DNA of 57,102 nt, from positions 1 to 57,102 of the forward strand of contig LM655171.1 of the NCBI GenBank assembly GCA_000824825.2. Direction: 5' to 3'. This document shows positions 28,606 through 38,812 of this stretch, one piece after another; the first letter of the stretch is position 1; each line of letters starts with the position of its first letter. A program made the translations under genes and the position numbers. This DNA comes from Mesorhizobium sp. ORS 3324. GTDB lineage: Bacteria > Pseudomonadota > Alphaproteobacteria > Rhizobiales > Rhizobiaceae. The notes beneath the pieces were generated by a model, which ran no database searches, was not told where the DNA came from, and saw only the letters and a list, made by a program, of their open reading frames with translations.

Positions 28606-28658
28606 GTCGTTTCTTCCCTGTGTGATGACCGTCTTGAGATGGGCTGGAATCCGAAACG

Positions 28659-29054
<396 letters not shown>

Positions 29055-29057
29055 TCA

Positions 29058-29073
29058 AGCACGAACCGTGCCA
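29058..29073 (-). promoter_or_regulatory. Sigma-54 promoter of glnB-glnA
   Basis: Read on the minus strand the sequence is TGGCACGGTTCGTGCT. It matches TGGCACG-N4-TTGCW except for one base in the -12 element, with GG and GC ten bases apart. The predicted start is near 29046, about 50 bases ahead of glnB. Confidence 0.75.
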
Positions 29074-29202
29074 ACTCGCGAAGGTTGCAGGCGGCATCGG
29101 GCGATTCAGATGCCATGCCGCACCCCGACGCAAATTCGCGTCATCCGTTGCGTTGGATGCGTCATCGACGCCCAAAGCCTATACATCGCTCCTCCATCCG
29201 TC

Positions 29203-29239
29203 TGCGCAAAATTTGGGCAGATAGCGCAATTTGCAGGCA
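29203..29239. promoter_or_regulatory. Tandem NtrC-like sites upstream of glnB
   Basis: TGCGCAAAATTTGGGCA (29203-29219) and AGCGCAATTTGCAGGCA (29223-29239) are two 17-base dyads whose centres are 20 bases apart, two helical turns. This is the arrangement expected for cooperative NtrC dimers. They lie about 165-185 bases upstream of the predicted glnBA start. They are also about 100-140 bases before the divergent repair gene. Confidence 0.6.
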
Positions 29240-29342
29240 GATTCCCCTCCAGGCGCCACCGCTTCGGGTGGTATTCGGCCGTTGCCGTTTGCTTCGAACC
29301 GCAAATCGGACAATGCTTGATCGGATGGAGATCGGCAATCCC

Positions 29343-30878
29343 ATGCGCAACGAACTTCTTTCGCCGGCCGAGATGGCCGAGGCCGACCGGCTGGCGATCG
29401 CGGAAGGTCCGCTCGACGGCTACGGGCTGATGCGCCGCGCCGGCGAGGCGGTCGCAACCGCGGTGCTGGCGCGTTATCCGGCAGCCAGACCGGTGCACGT
29501 GCTGTGCGGTCCCGGCAACAATGGCGGCGACGGCTATGTCGTGGCGCGCTTGCTCGAGGAGAGCGGCGTCGCGGTCGTGTTGTGGGTGTCTGGCGAGCCG
29601 CGGGCCGGCAGCGATGCGGCGCTCGCCGCGGCCGACTGCCCGCTCGAGCGCCGGCCGCTGTCCGGCTTCACTGCCGAGCCCGGCTCGCTCGTGGTTGTCG
29701 CCGTCTATGGGGCGGGGCTGTCCAAGCCGCTGTCGGGCGACGCCGCCAGGGCGGTCCGGGTGGTTACGGATCTCGGTTTGCCGGTGGTAGCCATAGATCT
29801 GCCTTCCGGCGTTTCCGGCGACAGCGGGGCCATCCTCGGCTGCGCATTTCGCGCATCCATAACCGTGACCTTCGCGCGAAAGAAGCCGGGGCATCTGCTG
29901 CTGCCAGGGCGCGAGATGTGCGGCGAGGTCGTGCTGGCCGACATCGGTATCGGCGACGGGGTCATCGCCAGGATCGCGCCGCGAACCTACGAGAACGGTC
30001 CGGCACTTTGGCGGGCGGCTTTTCCGGTCCCGGCCGTCGATGCGCATAAATACAAGCGCGGCCACGCAAACGTCTTTTCCGGCGGGCCTTCGGCGACGGG
30101 TGCCGCGCGGCTGGCAGCGCTTGCTGCCGCAAGAAGCGGGGCAGGGGCGGTGACGGTGTTGTCCCCGGCGAACGCCATGCAGGTGAATGCCGCGCATCTG
30201 ACCTCGATCATGCTGCGCAAGGTCGATGCGACCGCCGATCTCGGCGCGTTCCTCACCGATCGCCGCCCCTCCTCCTTTGTGCTCGGGCCGGGATTCGGCG
30301 TCGGCGATAAGGCGCGCGATTTTGTCCTCGCCCTGCTCGGCGCCGGGCAAGGACCGGATGCCGGCATCGAAGGGCTGGTGCTCGACGCGGACGGCATCAC
30401 CTCGTTCCGCGACGAGCCCGAGACGCTTTTCCAGGCTGCCCGCAGGCCCGGCGCGCCGGCCTTGGTGATGACGCCGCACGAGGGCGAGTTCGGCAGGCTG
30501 TTCCCCGACATCGCGGACGACAAGGCGCTCTCCAAGCTCGCCAAGGCGCGCGCGGCCGCGCGGCGCGCCAATGCCGTGATCGTCTACAAAGGCGCCGACA
30601 GCGTGATCGCAGCGCCGGATGGCCGCGCCGCGATCAACGGCAACGGAGCGCCCTGGCTTGCCACGGCAGGTTCCGGCGATGTCCTGGCGGGCATTATCGC
30701 CGGGCTGTTGGCGCAAGGCATGCCCGCCTTCGAAGCCGCCTGCGCTGCCGTCTGGATCCATGCCGAAGCCGGCAGCCGCTTCGGTCCGGGGCTGATCGCC
30801 GAGGACTTGCCGCAGGCCATGCTGCCGGTGCTGCGCGCGCTAATGGAAAGCGGGGGGCTGCCGCCTCAGGCGAATTGA
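29343..30878 (+). CDS. nnr: Bifunctional NAD(P)H-hydrate epimerase / ADP-dependent dehydratase
   Basis: 511 residues from ATG at 29343; ATG at 29325 would add six. The N-terminal YjeF_N epimerase has the nucleotide motif CGPGNNGGDGYVVARLL (about residues 55-71). The C-terminal carbohydrate-kinase-like dehydratase starts near residue 225 (HKYKRGHANVFSGG) and carries GSGDVLAGIIAGLLAQG (about 444-460). Together they repair damaged NADHX and NADPHX. Its last 13 bases overlap the convergent glycosyltransferase gene. Confidence 0.93.
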   Translation: MRNELLSPAEMAEADRLAIAEGPLDGYGLMRRAGEAVATAVLARYPAARPVHVLCGPGNNGGDGYVVARLLEESGVAVVLWVSGEPRAGSDAALAAADCPLERRPLSGFTAEPGSLVVVAVYGAGLSKPLSGDAARAVRVVTDLGLPVVAIDLPSGVSGDSGAILGCAFRASITVTFARKKPGHLLLPGREMCGEVVLADIGIGDGVIARIAPRTYENGPALWRAAFPVPAVDAHKYKRGHANVFSGGPSATGAARLAALAAARSGAGAVTVLSPANAMQVNAAHLTSIMLRKVDATADLGAFLTDRRPSSFVLGPGFGVGDKARDFVLALLGAGQGPDAGIEGLVLDADGITSFRDEPETLFQAARRPGAPALVMTPHEGEFGRLFPDIADDKALSKLAKARAAARRANAVIVYKGADSVIAAPDGRAAINGNGAPWLATAGSGDVLAGIIAGLLAQGMPAFEAACAAVWIHAEAGSRFGPGLIAEDLPQAMLPVLRALMESGGLPPQAN

Positions 30879-31948
30879 GGCGCGTACTTTCGGACCGCCG
30901 CTGCCAGCGCCTCCAAAACCCTTTCCTCGGTGATGGCACGAGTGTCCTCCACCCAGCTCGGAGTGGAGATCGGCGGTTCGAGAAATGTGACCTGTTCGTT
31001 GACCGGCCCGTGCGGATAGGACCGGTTTGATCCGAGGACGAGCACGCATGGCACACCCACAGCTGCGGCGGCGTGAGAGATGCCGCCGTCGACGCCGAGA
31101 AACACCGTGGAGGCGGCGACCTGGCACATGGCCTCAGAGACGTCCGGCGTCGACGTGAAATCGATCACTTCGGGCAGCTGAGCGCGGATCTGGGCTGCGG
31201 TTTCGCGTTCGCGCGGTCCGCCGACGAGCCAGACCGACCAGCCCCGTGCGACATGGTCGCGCGCGATCGTCAGGAAGCGTTCCACCGGCCACGAACGCAA
31301 GTCCACGGCTTCGGATGTGTAGAGCGCCAGCACAGGTCTTGCCGGATCGACGCCGTGACGCAGACGCCAGTTCGCCAGCTCGTCTGCCGAAACCACCAAG
31401 CGCGGCGCCGGCAGCGTTGTGCCCTCTGCCGGCTTCCGGCCGAGCAGGGCGATGGAGCAAACCTGTTCGAAGAGCCGGGTCTTGCGCGGGCCAAAGGCAA
31501 GCATCGCCCGCCACCAATCGGCGGGCAAACGGTTGATCATGCCGAACTGCAATTCGCGCGGATAGCCGATGCGTTCGCGAATGCCGGCCAGCCAGGGCAC
31601 CAGCGCCGCCTTGGTGCTGCTCGTCAAAAGATAGGCTGCCTGGTAGTTCTCCTTACGGAGTTGGTGCGCCAAACGTGCCCGTTGCCCAAGGCCAGGGTTC
31701 CAGTGCCGCTCGACTATCCACGCTTTACGGACATGCGGCATCAATCTGGCCAGCGGCGCTGCGATTGGCGAGGTGATGACATCGATCGGCTGTCCGGGAA
31801 ACTTTTCCGCAATGATCTGGATGGCGGAGTGGCAGCGGACAAAATCGCCGATCGCCGGCAGGCAGAAGACGAGGATGGGGCGCAACAGGCGACTACCTTT
31901 CGATCCGTACGAGAGCCGCTCACAGAGGGCACGCTGGTGCTTTGTCAC
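30866..31948 (-). CDS. Glycosyltransferase family 9 (heptosyltransferase-like)
   Basis: 360 residues from GTG at 31948. A TTG at 31885, just before RPILVFCLPAIGDFVRCHSA, would give a start closer to that of typical heptosyltransferases. The N-terminal PAIGD loop and the C-terminal FLGVDGGISHAAAAVGVPCVLVLG (about 283-306) are GT9 hallmarks. These enzymes add heptose or related sugars to the LPS core. Which sugar it transfers is unknown. It overlaps the convergent repair gene by 13 bases. Confidence 0.82.
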   Translation of the reverse strand: MTKHQRALCERLSYGSKGSRLLRPILVFCLPAIGDFVRCHSAIQIIAEKFPGQPIDVITSPIAAPLARLMPHVRKAWIVERHWNPGLGQRARLAHQLRKENYQAAYLLTSSTKAALVPWLAGIRERIGYPRELQFGMINRLPADWWRAMLAFGPRKTRLFEQVCSIALLGRKPAEGTTLPAPRLVVSADELANWRLRHGVDPARPVLALYTSEAVDLRSWPVERFLTIARDHVARGWSVWLVGGPRERETAAQIRAQLPEVIDFTSTPDVSEAMCQVAASTVFLGVDGGISHAAAAVGVPCVLVLGSNRSYPHGPVNEQVTFLEPPISTPSWVEDTRAITEERVLEALAAAVRKYAPQFA

Positions 31949-32208
31949 GGAAGCGTTTCGCCTTCAAGGATGCAGGCTCGGGGAGTTGCAGTCACGCCTT
32001 CGACGTTTTGCCGCGCCGGCTGGCCTGTCAGGCATTTCCGCTTTTACGGCCTGCTGCCCATGCGAATTCTGCTGACAGAGCCGTCCGCTGAACCGGCTCT
32101 ATCGTTGGCGACGACCCGCGTCCCAGTGCCGGAGACTCTTTAAGTGCAAGAACCGCAAACCTGCCGAAACGCTCACCGGCTAGAAGGACCAGTCGTGACA
32201 TCGCCGCC

Positions 32209-33741
32209 TCACAGCGGAATGTTGTCGTGCTTCTTCCAAGGGTTCTGCATATCCTTGTTGCGCAGCATGCGCAGCGCTCGCGCCACGCGGCGGCGGGTCG
32301 AGTGCGGCATGATCACTTCGTCGACATAGCCGCGCTCGGCCGCGACGAAGGGCGACAGGAAGCGATCCTCGTAAGTCTTTGTGTGAGCTGCGATCTTTTC
32401 CGCGTTGCCGATGTCCTTGCGATAGATGATTTCGACCGCGCCCCTTGCGCCCATGACCGCGATCTGCGCCGTCGGCCAGGCATAGTTCATGTCGCCGCGC
32501 AGGTGCTTCGACGCCATCACGTCATACGCGCCGCCATAGGCCTTGCGGGTGATCACGGTGATCTTCGGCACGGTGGCCTCGGCATAGGCGAAGAGAAGCT
32601 TCGCGCCGTGCTTGATCAGCCCGCCATATTCCTGCGCGGTGCCGGGCAGGAAGCCGGGGACGTCGACGAAGGTGACGATCGGGATCGAGAAGCAGTCGCA
32701 GAAGCGCACGAAGCGCGCCGCCTTGCGGCTGGCGTCGGAGTCGAGCACGCCCGCCAGCACCATCGGCTGGTTGGCGACGAAGCCGACGGTTCGGCCGTCG
32801 ACGCGGCCGAAGCCAGTGACGATGTTCTTGGCGAAGCTCGCCTGGATCTCGAAGAAATCACCTTCGTCGCAGGTTTTGAGGATCAGTTCCTTGATGTCGT
32901 AAGGTTTGTTGGCGTTGTCCGGGATCAGCCGGTCGAGCGACATGTCGTGATCCGTCACGGACTGGTAGCATTCGATCTCTGGAATCTCCGCGGTATTGGA
33001 GGCCGGCAGCAGATCGATCAGCCGGCGCATCTGCAGCAGCGCCTCGACGTCGTTGTCATAGGCGCCGTCGGCGATCGATGATCTTGTCGTGTGCACCGTG
33101 GCGCCGCCGAGGCTCTCGGCCGTGACCGTCTCGTTGGTCACCGTCTTCACCACGTCGGGCCCAGTGACGAACATGTAGGAGGTGTCGCGCACCATGAATA
33201 TGAAGTCGGTCATGGCGGGCGAATAGACGTCGCCGCCGGCGCAGGGACCCATGATCAGCGAGATCTGCGGGATGACCCCGGAGGCGAGCACGTTGCGCTG
33301 AAAAATCTCGGCATAGCCGCCGAGCGCGGCCACACCCTCCTGGATGCGAGCGCCGCCGGCGTCGTAGAGGCCGATGATCGGCGCCCGGTTGCGCAGCGCC
33401 ATCTCCTGCACCTTGACCACCTTCTCGGCATGCGCCTCCGACAGCGAGCCGCCGAACACTGTGAAATCCTTGGCGAAGAGATATACAGGACGCCCGTTGA
33501 CGGTGCCCCATCCGGTGACGACGCCGTCGCCGGCGATCTTGGTCTTCTCCATGCCGAAATCGGTCGAGCGGTGCTCGACATACATGTCGAATTCCTCGAA
33601 CGAGCCCTCGTCGAGGAAGACCTCGATACGCTCGCGGGCGGTGAGCTTGCCTTTCTTGTGCTGGGCCTCTATCCGCTCCTTGCCGCCGCCCATGCGGGCG
33701 ATCTCGCGGCGGCGCTCGAGTTCCTTCAGCACGTCCTTCAT
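32209..33741 (-). CDS. pccB: Propionyl-CoA carboxylase beta subunit (carboxyltransferase)
   Basis: 510 residues from ATG at 33741 ([20 protein letters not shown]). The frame stays open far upstream, but this start gives the family N-terminus. The two crotonase-like halves are present, with [19 protein letters not shown] (about 127-145) in the first and [21 protein letters not shown] (about 371-391) in the second. It carboxylates propionyl-CoA to methylmalonyl-CoA with a biotinylated alpha subunit that is not in this window. Confidence 0.94.
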   Translation of the reverse strand: MKDVLKELERRREIARMGGGKERIEAQHKKGKLTARERIEVFLDEGSFEEFDMYVEHRSTDFGMEKTKIAGDGVVTGWGTVNGRPVYLFAKDFTVFGGSLSEAHAEKVVKVQEMALRNRAPIIGLYDAGGARIQEGVAALGGYAEIFQRNVLASGVIPQISLIMGPCAGGDVYSPAMTDFIFMVRDTSYMFVTGPDVVKTVTNETVTAESLGGATVHTTRSSIADGAYDNDVEALLQMRRLIDLLPASNTAEIPEIECYQSVTDHDMSLDRLIPDNANKPYDIKELILKTCDEGDFFEIQASFAKNIVTGFGRVDGRTVGFVANQPMVLAGVLDSDASRKAARFVRFCDCFSIPIVTFVDVPGFLPGTAQEYGGLIKHGAKLLFAYAEATVPKITVITRKAYGGAYDVMASKHLRGDMNYAWPTAQIAVMGARGAVEIIYRKDIGNAEKIAAHTKTYEDRFLSPFVAAERGYVDEVIMPHSTRRRVARALRMLRNKDMQNPWKKHDNIPL

Positions 33742-34125
33742 CGCTGCCCCCAAAAAGGAAAGGTGACTTGTGGTAGTCGCGAGGACAGCCAAGCGCAAGC
33801 GGCGCTTTTTGTCCTCGTTTTGCTGCGCTGCAACATAGCCTCTTGCATTTTGGAGCGGACTCGGCCATATGCGGCGGCATAGGCGCTTGGGCCGAACTAT
33901 CGGCTTTCTCCACGAACGAGACTGGTTGCGTCTGTTTTCCCTCTTTCCGGTCAATCGGCAAGGTGGCGAAAGAGCCCCGGGGCATGAAGCTCGCGGGCAC
34001 GACAGCGCAGCCGCGCGGACATTTGTTGTCCGCCGCCTTGTCGTTTCCTGACAATTTTTCGACGGCAGGTTGCGCCCTGCCGCCATCGCTGTTTGCGGCC
34101 CCAGGCCGCGTGAAAGAAGACTATT
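33742..34125. other. Divergent pccB / helicase intergenic region
   Basis: 384 bases between divergent genes. Near pccB lies a composite hairpin (33781-33816). The helicase side, about 33900-34125, is probably a long leader or promoter region ending in GAAAGAAG before the TTG start. I see no open frame with convincing coding character. Confidence 0.45.
33781..33816. promoter_or_regulatory. Composite hairpin in the pccB leader
   Basis: GAGGACA (33781-33787) pairs with TGTCCTC (33810-33816). Inside, AAGCGC (33791-33796) pairs with GCGCTT (33802-33807), followed by Ts on the plus strand. It lies 40 bases upstream of the pccB start. It could be a leader structure for pccB or a terminator for antisense transcription. 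Confidence 0.45.
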
Positions 34126-35571
34126 TTGACCAACGAAAACAAGGCGGAACAGAACGGTTTTGCCACCCTTGGAATCACCGGCGCGCTGCTCAAGGCCGCT
34201 AATGCAGCCGGCTTCACCGATCCGAAGCCTATCCAGGCCCAGGCGATCCCGCCGCAGCTTGAAGGCCGCGACATTTTCGGCATCGCCCAGACCGGTTCTG
34301 GCAAGACGGCGGCCTTCGCCCTGCCGATCCTGTCGAAGATCATCGGGCTCGGCACCAAGCGCCGGCCGAAGACGGCGCGCGCGCTGATCCTGGCCCCCAC
34401 GCGCGAGCTCGCCGTGCAGATCGAGGACACCATCAAGCTGCTCGCCAAAGGCGCGCATATCTCGACCGCGCTCGTGCTCGGTGGCGTCTCCCGCTACAGC
34501 CAGGTGAAGAAGATCGCGCCCGGCGTCGATATCCTGATTGCCACGCCCGGCCGCCTGACGGACCTGGTGCGCGAGGGCGACCTCATCCTTGCCGACACCA
34601 AATGGCTGGTGCTCGACGAGGGCGATCGCATGCTCGACATGGGCTTCATCAACGACGTCAAGCGCATCGCCAAGGCGACCGCGCCGGACCGCCAGACCGC
34701 GCTGTTCTCGGCGACGCTGCCGAACGAGATCGCGGAGCTCGCCAAGGGCCTGCTGAAGGATCCGGTGCGCATCGAGGTTGCGCCGCAGAGCACGACGGCG
34801 GCCGAGATCGTGCAGAGCGTGGTGCTTGCCCGCACCAAGCAGAAGCGCCAGGTGCTGTCGAAGATGCTCGCCGACGAGGCCATGCGCTCGGTGATCGTGT
34901 TCTCGCGCACGAAGCACGGCGCCGACCGCGTCACCAAGGACCTCGCCCGCGACGGTTTCAACGCCGCCGTCATCCACGGCAACAAGTCGCAGAACGCGCG
35001 CCAGAAGGCGCTCAACGATTTCCGCGACGGCTCGGTGCGCATCCTGGTGGCGACCGATATCGCGGCGCGCGGGATCGACGTGCCCGGCATCAGCCATGTC
35101 GTGAATTTCGACCTGCCGGACGAGGCGGAAAGCTATGTCCACCGGATCGGCCGCACCGGTCGCAACGGCAGGGACGGCATCGCCATCACGCTTTGCGATC
35201 CGTCGGAGAACGGCAAGCTGCGGCAGGTCGAGCGCATCATCCGCATGCGGCTGCCGGTGATTGCCGATCACCTCGGCAGTCCCGATCCGCAGCGCGATCC
35301 GAAGGAAACGACCGAGCGCCATTTCGAGCCGGCCAATGACCGCGAGCACCACGGCGGACGCCGCGACGGCCGTCGCCCCGGCAACGGCAACAACGGCAAG
35401 AAGCGCTTCGGCGGCAAGCCGACAGGCGAAAGGACTTTCTCCGGCAAGCCTGGCGATCGTCCGGCTGTCGCCAAGCCGAATGGCGAGCGCAAGCCTGATG
35501 GCGCCAAGCGCTTCAGGGGCAACAGCAAGCGTCGTTTCGGCGGCAAGCGGCCGGCGAACCGCGCCGCTTAA
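34126..35571 (+). CDS. DEAD-box-family RNA helicase with DEGD motif II
   Basis: 481 residues from TTG at 34126, preceded by GAAAGAAG; it has no better start. The Q motif [14 protein letters not shown], motif I AQTGSGKT, motif Ia PTRELA, motif III SAT and motif [12 protein letters not shown] are intact. Motif II reads [12 protein letters not shown], so the third position is Gly instead of Ala. The C-terminal about 95 residues are Arg/Gly/Lys-rich and disordered-looking, as in RhlE relatives. It likely unwinds structured RNA in ribosome assembly or mRNA decay. Confidence 0.92.
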   Translation: MTNENKAEQNGFATLGITGALLKAANAAGFTDPKPIQAQAIPPQLEGRDIFGIAQTGSGKTAAFALPILSKIIGLGTKRRPKTARALILAPTRELAVQIEDTIKLLAKGAHISTALVLGGVSRYSQVKKIAPGVDILIATPGRLTDLVREGDLILADTKWLVLDEGDRMLDMGFINDVKRIAKATAPDRQTALFSATLPNEIAELAKGLLKDPVRIEVAPQSTTAAEIVQSVVLARTKQKRQVLSKMLADEAMRSVIVFSRTKHGADRVTKDLARDGFNAAVIHGNKSQNARQKALNDFRDGSVRILVATDIAARGIDVPGISHVVNFDLPDEAESYVHRIGRTGRNGRDGIAITLCDPSENGKLRQVERIIRMRLPVIADHLGSPDPQRDPKETTERHFEPANDREHHGGRRDGRRPGNGNNGKKRFGGKPTGERTFSGKPGDRPAVAKPNGERKPDGAKRFRGNSKRRFGGKRPANRAA

Positions 35572-35607
35572 GCGACAGAACCGAGGCTCATCACAGAGCC
35601 TGGCTAA

Positions 35608-35646
35608 GAAAAAAGGCGGCTGAAGCGATGTGCTTCGGCCGCCTTT
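35608..35646 (+). terminator. Bidirectional terminator after the helicase
   Basis: A-run, then GGCGGC and GAAGC paired with GCTTC and GCCGCC around a short loop, then TTTT (35608-35646). It lies between the convergent helicase and hydrolase genes and has Ts on both strands. Confidence 0.85.
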
Positions 35647-35667
35647 TCATATCGAGCAGCGTGAGCG

Positions 35668-36672
35668 CTATTGCAGCAGCGCCTTCACCCACACCGCGAT
35701 GCGCTGGGTGAGAAAACCTGTGGTTTGCGGCGACAGCGCGTCGCCGGCAATCACGTGGTTGTCCGGGTCGCCGGTATCGTCGACCGGCACCAGCTCGTGC
35801 GGGCCGCCCCAGCGGCCGGCGATCTCGCGCGTTCGGTCCGGCCGCACCACCTTGTCGGCGTCCGAGAAGATGAACAGGGCAGGGATCTTCGCCTTCTCGA
35901 CTGGCGCGCCATAGGCGAGATCGGTGAGCGCAGCCATCGGCAGCGTCGCCGCCATCGGATATTTTGTGGTCCAGAATTTTTCGTGGAGCGCGTTGCGCGG
36001 CGTGAAGCTGCGCTCCTTGCCGCCGACGAGCTCCGCGATCTCTCTGCCCCAGGGCATGGTCAGCACTTCGGCGCCTGAGGCCTTGACGCCGAAATTCGGC
36101 GAGATGAACGCGATCGCCGCGACACCGTCTGACGCGCCCGGCTGGGTTGCGGCCCATGTCGCCAGCGAGCCGCCGGTCGAGGTAGCGATAACAATCACCT
36201 TGTCGCCGATGGCGCGGCCGATCGCCAGCGCCTCCTCATAGTCGTTGATCCAGGCGTTGACGCTGCCTTCGGCCATCGCGGCGCCGTCCTGGCCGTGGCC
36301 GGTCAGGCGGGTGTAGAAGAGATTGGCGTTAAGCTCGTCGGCGACATCGTCCGGCAACGGGCGGACCTCGCCTTTCGATGCCGAAAAGCCATGAATATAG
36401 ACGATCGCAAGCTTCGTCTTGGCGTGTACCATCGGGTTCGCCCAGATGATTTCCTTGTCCAGCCCGTCGCGGATATTGGGCACGGCGGCCTCCTCTCGCG
36501 CCAGATAGGCCTGAGGATCGTCGCCGATCGCCGAAGGGTTGAAGCGGATCGTCGTGTCGACCGCCACGCGTGGGCCGAGGAGGAAACCGGCGACGAGGAT
36601 GACGGCGAGACCCAATAGCGCAAGCACGATCCGTCGCCCTATCCCGGGACCGCTGCGTCCTTTCGGCGACAT
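35668..36672 (-). CDS. Membrane-anchored alpha/beta hydrolase
   Basis: 334 residues from ATG at 36672 (MSPKGRSGPGIGRR), 2 bases after the stop of the upstream SDR gene. One hydrophobic segment at about residues 16-34 anchors it. The hydrolase fold shows VYIHGFSASKGEV as oxyanion region, ATSTGG with the likely nucleophile serine, FSDADKVVRPD for the acid and DPDNHVIAG for the histidine. Substrate unknown. It is probably co-transcribed with the SDR. Confidence 0.82.
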   Translation of the reverse strand: MSPKGRSGPGIGRRIVLALLGLAVILVAGFLLGPRVAVDTTIRFNPSAIGDDPQAYLAREEAAVPNIRDGLDKEIIWANPMVHAKTKLAIVYIHGFSASKGEVRPLPDDVADELNANLFYTRLTGHGQDGAAMAEGSVNAWINDYEEALAIGRAIGDKVIVIATSTGGSLATWAATQPGASDGVAAIAFISPNFGVKASGAEVLTMPWGREIAELVGGKERSFTPRNALHEKFWTTKYPMAATLPMAALTDLAYGAPVEKAKIPALFIFSDADKVVRPDRTREIAGRWGGPHELVPVDDTGDPDNHVIAGDALSPQTTGFLTQRIAVWVKALLQ

Positions 36673-36674
36673 GC

Positions 36675-37523
36675 CTACGTCGCCTGGTCCGGAGACGTGT
36701 TCGTCTTGCCCGGCATTTTGCGGTCGAAATTCAATGGCCGTCCCCACCAGCTGGTGGTTAGCCCGATGACCAGGCGGCAGACCGGCCGCGGCAAAAGGCC
36801 AAGCAGCTTGAGCGGCCAGCTTATGTGATAGGGGAAGGTGACCTCGAAGCCGCCCTTCCTGATGCCGCGCGCCATGCGGCGCGATGCCCGGTGCACGGGC
36901 ATCAGACCGGGCATAGGCAGCATGTTCTTTTCGGTCAGCGGCGTGTCGACGAAGCCCGGATTCATCACCTGGATACGGATGTTCATCTTGTCGAAGTCGT
37001 ATTTGAGCGACTCGGCCAGGATGTTGATCGCCGCCTTGGTGCCGCCATAGGCCGCAGTCGTCGGCCAGCCGGAGTAGGCGGTGACCGATCCGACCAGCAC
37101 GACATGGCCGCGTCCCCGCGCGCGCATATAGTCGACCACCGGCACCAGGCCGTTGACGATGCCGAAATAGTTGACGGCGAAGGAGCGATGGAAGTCGCGA
37201 ACCACGAGATGCTCGCCGGGCGTGGCGATGTAGTTGCCGGCGTTGAAGACGGCGAGCACGACCGGCCCCATCTCATTTTCGATCGCCGCGACCGTCCGCG
37301 CCATGCCCTGCTCGTCGGTCACGTCGCACGGGAAGGACTTCACATGGCCGGCCATCTGCGCCGTTTCGACCAGCAGCGTGTCGACCGGATCGCTGGGCAG
37401 CGCCGTCACCGCGACGGCGTAGCCCTGCTTTGCCAGATCCTTGGCCAGCGCCCGGCCGATACCGCTGCTGCCGCCCGTGACCCAGGCGACACCGTCTTTC
37501 GGATTGGCCCGGTAGAGTGTCAT
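36675..37523 (-). CDS. Short-chain dehydrogenase/reductase
   Basis: 282 residues from ATG at 37523 (MTLYRANPKDGVAWVTGG), which has AGGG upstream on the minus strand; a TTG at 37565 is less likely. The cofactor motif TGGSSGIG is at about residues 17-24 and the catalytic YGGTK at about 157-161, with the partner serine in GSVTAYS. It probably reduces or oxidises a hydroxyl/keto substrate with NAD(P). Operon with the hydrolase downstream. Confidence 0.88.
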   Translation of the reverse strand: MTLYRANPKDGVAWVTGGSSGIGRALAKDLAKQGYAVAVTALPSDPVDTLLVETAQMAGHVKSFPCDVTDEQGMARTVAAIENEMGPVVLAVFNAGNYIATPGEHLVVRDFHRSFAVNYFGIVNGLVPVVDYMRARGRGHVVLVGSVTAYSGWPTTAAYGGTKAAINILAESLKYDFDKMNIRIQVMNPGFVDTPLTEKNMLPMPGLMPVHRASRRMARGIRKGGFEVTFPYHISWPLKLLGLLPRPVCRLVIGLTTSWWGRPLNFDRKMPGKTNTSPDQAT

Positions 37524-37724
37524 TGAAAGCCCTGCGAATGTTTCGGGGTCATGCGCCCCGGTCAAAATCCTGCAGCGTCCCTTGCGCGTCCGATGGACGC
37601 GCGGCGCTATAGTGCTCTAACGGCGAAGAAATCGGATGAAAAGAGCCCTTTTGGGCGCATCGTTGAAATGATTGCGAGGGTTGCAGCGTCCGGAATGCGA
37701 CTGGACCAGGCAAAATCTTGCCTT

Positions 37725-37745
37725 GAAACCGAGGCTTCCGGTTTC
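37725..37745 (+). promoter_or_regulatory. Dyad upstream of cysK
   Basis: GAAACCG (37725-37731) and CGGTTTC (37739-37745) are perfect arms around 7 bases, 33 bases before the cysK start. It could be an operator or a leader hairpin. No known sulfur-responsive riboswitch consensus was recognised in the upstream 212 bases. Confidence 0.35.
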
Positions 37746-37777
37746 TAGGGTCTCGCCGCACGCACAAAGGAATCCTC

Positions 37778-38812
37778 ATGCACCGTAATGTGATCGAAGC
37801 GATCGGCAACACCCCCCTGATCCGGCTCAACAAGGCTTCGGACGCTACCGGCTGCGAGATTCTGGGCAAGGCCGAATTCATGAACCCGGGCCAATCGGTC
37901 AAGGACCGCGCCGGCCTGTTCATCATTCGCGATGCCGAGCAGCGCGGGCTTTTGAAGCCCGGAGGCGTCATCGTCGAAGGGACCGCCGGCAACACCGGCA
38001 TCGGCCTGACGCTGGTCGCCAAGGCGCTTGGTTACCGGACCGTCATCGTCATCCCCGACACGCAGAGCCAGGAAAAGAAGGACACGATCAAGGTTTTGGG
38101 CGCCGAACTGATCGAAGTGCCGGCCGTGCCATACAAGAACCCCAATAACTATGTGAAGCTGTCGGGGCGGCTTGCGGAGCAAATGGCGCGGTCGGAGCCG
38201 AACGGGGCGATCTGGGCGAACCAGTTCGACAACGTCGCCAACCGCGACGGGCATATCCGCACGACGGCCGAAGAGATCTGGGCTCAGACCGGCGGCAAGG
38301 TCGACGGCTTCGTATCCGCCGTCGGCACCGGCGGAACGCTTGCCGGCGTTGCGATCGGGTTGAAGGGCAAGAGCAAGCAAGTCAAGATCGCGCTCGCCGA
38401 TCCGCTGGGTGCAGCCCTCTTCAGCTTCTACACCACCGGCGAGCTGAAAGCCGACGGCAGCTCGATCACCGAAGGTATCGGCCAGGGCCGCATCACTGCC
38501 AATCTCGACGGGTTCACGCCGGATTTCTCCTACCAGATCCCGGACGAGGAAGCGTTGCCGATCATCTTCGACCTAATCCAGGAAGAGGGGCTTTGCGTCG
38601 GCGGCTCGACAGGCATCAACATTGCCGGCGCCATCCGGCTGGCGCGCGAGCTCGGGCCTGGCCATACCATTGTGACAATCCTCGCGGACTACGGGACGCG
38701 CTACCAGTCGAAGCTGTTCAATCCCGAGTTCCTGCGCGGCAAGAATCTGCCGGTACCGGGCTGGATGGAAGAAAAGGCCGACATTTCGGTGCCGTTCGAA
38801 AAGGTAGCCTGA
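37778..38812 (+). CDS. cysK: Cysteine synthase (O-acetylserine sulfhydrylase)
   Basis: 344 residues. The PLP lysine lies in NPGQSVKDRAG (about residues 36-46) and the phosphate-binding loop in GTGGTLAGV (about 187-195). GTAGNTGIG binds the substrate carboxylate. It makes cysteine from O-acetylserine and sulfide. The stop overlaps the start of the AlaX gene (TGATG). Confidence 0.93.
   Translation: MHRNVIEAIGNTPLIRLNKASDATGCEILGKAEFMNPGQSVKDRAGLFIIRDAEQRGLLKPGGVIVEGTAGNTGIGLTLVAKALGYRTVIVIPDTQSQEKKDTIKVLGAELIEVPAVPYKNPNNYVKLSGRLAEQMARSEPNGAIWANQFDNVANRDGHIRTTAEEIWAQTGGKVDGFVSAVGTGGTLAGVAIGLKGKSKQVKIALADPLGAALFSFYTTGELKADGSSITEGIGQGRITANLDGFTPDFSYQIPDEEALPIIFDLIQEEGLCVGGSTGINIAGAIRLARELGPGHTIVTILADYGTRYQSKLFNPEFLRGKNLPVPGWMEEKADISVPFEKVA

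Noticed and set aside
32209..35352. Open minus-strand frame of 1047 residues running through pccB and across the helicase gene
   Set aside because: Only the 510 residues from 33741 match carboxyltransferase. The rest is the antisense of the helicase gene, with no family features; long stop-free antisense frames are common at this GC content.
37566..37777. SAM-type riboswitch before cysK
   Set aside because: None of the conserved bases of SAM-I, SAM-II or related classes was recognised; only a short dyad is present.
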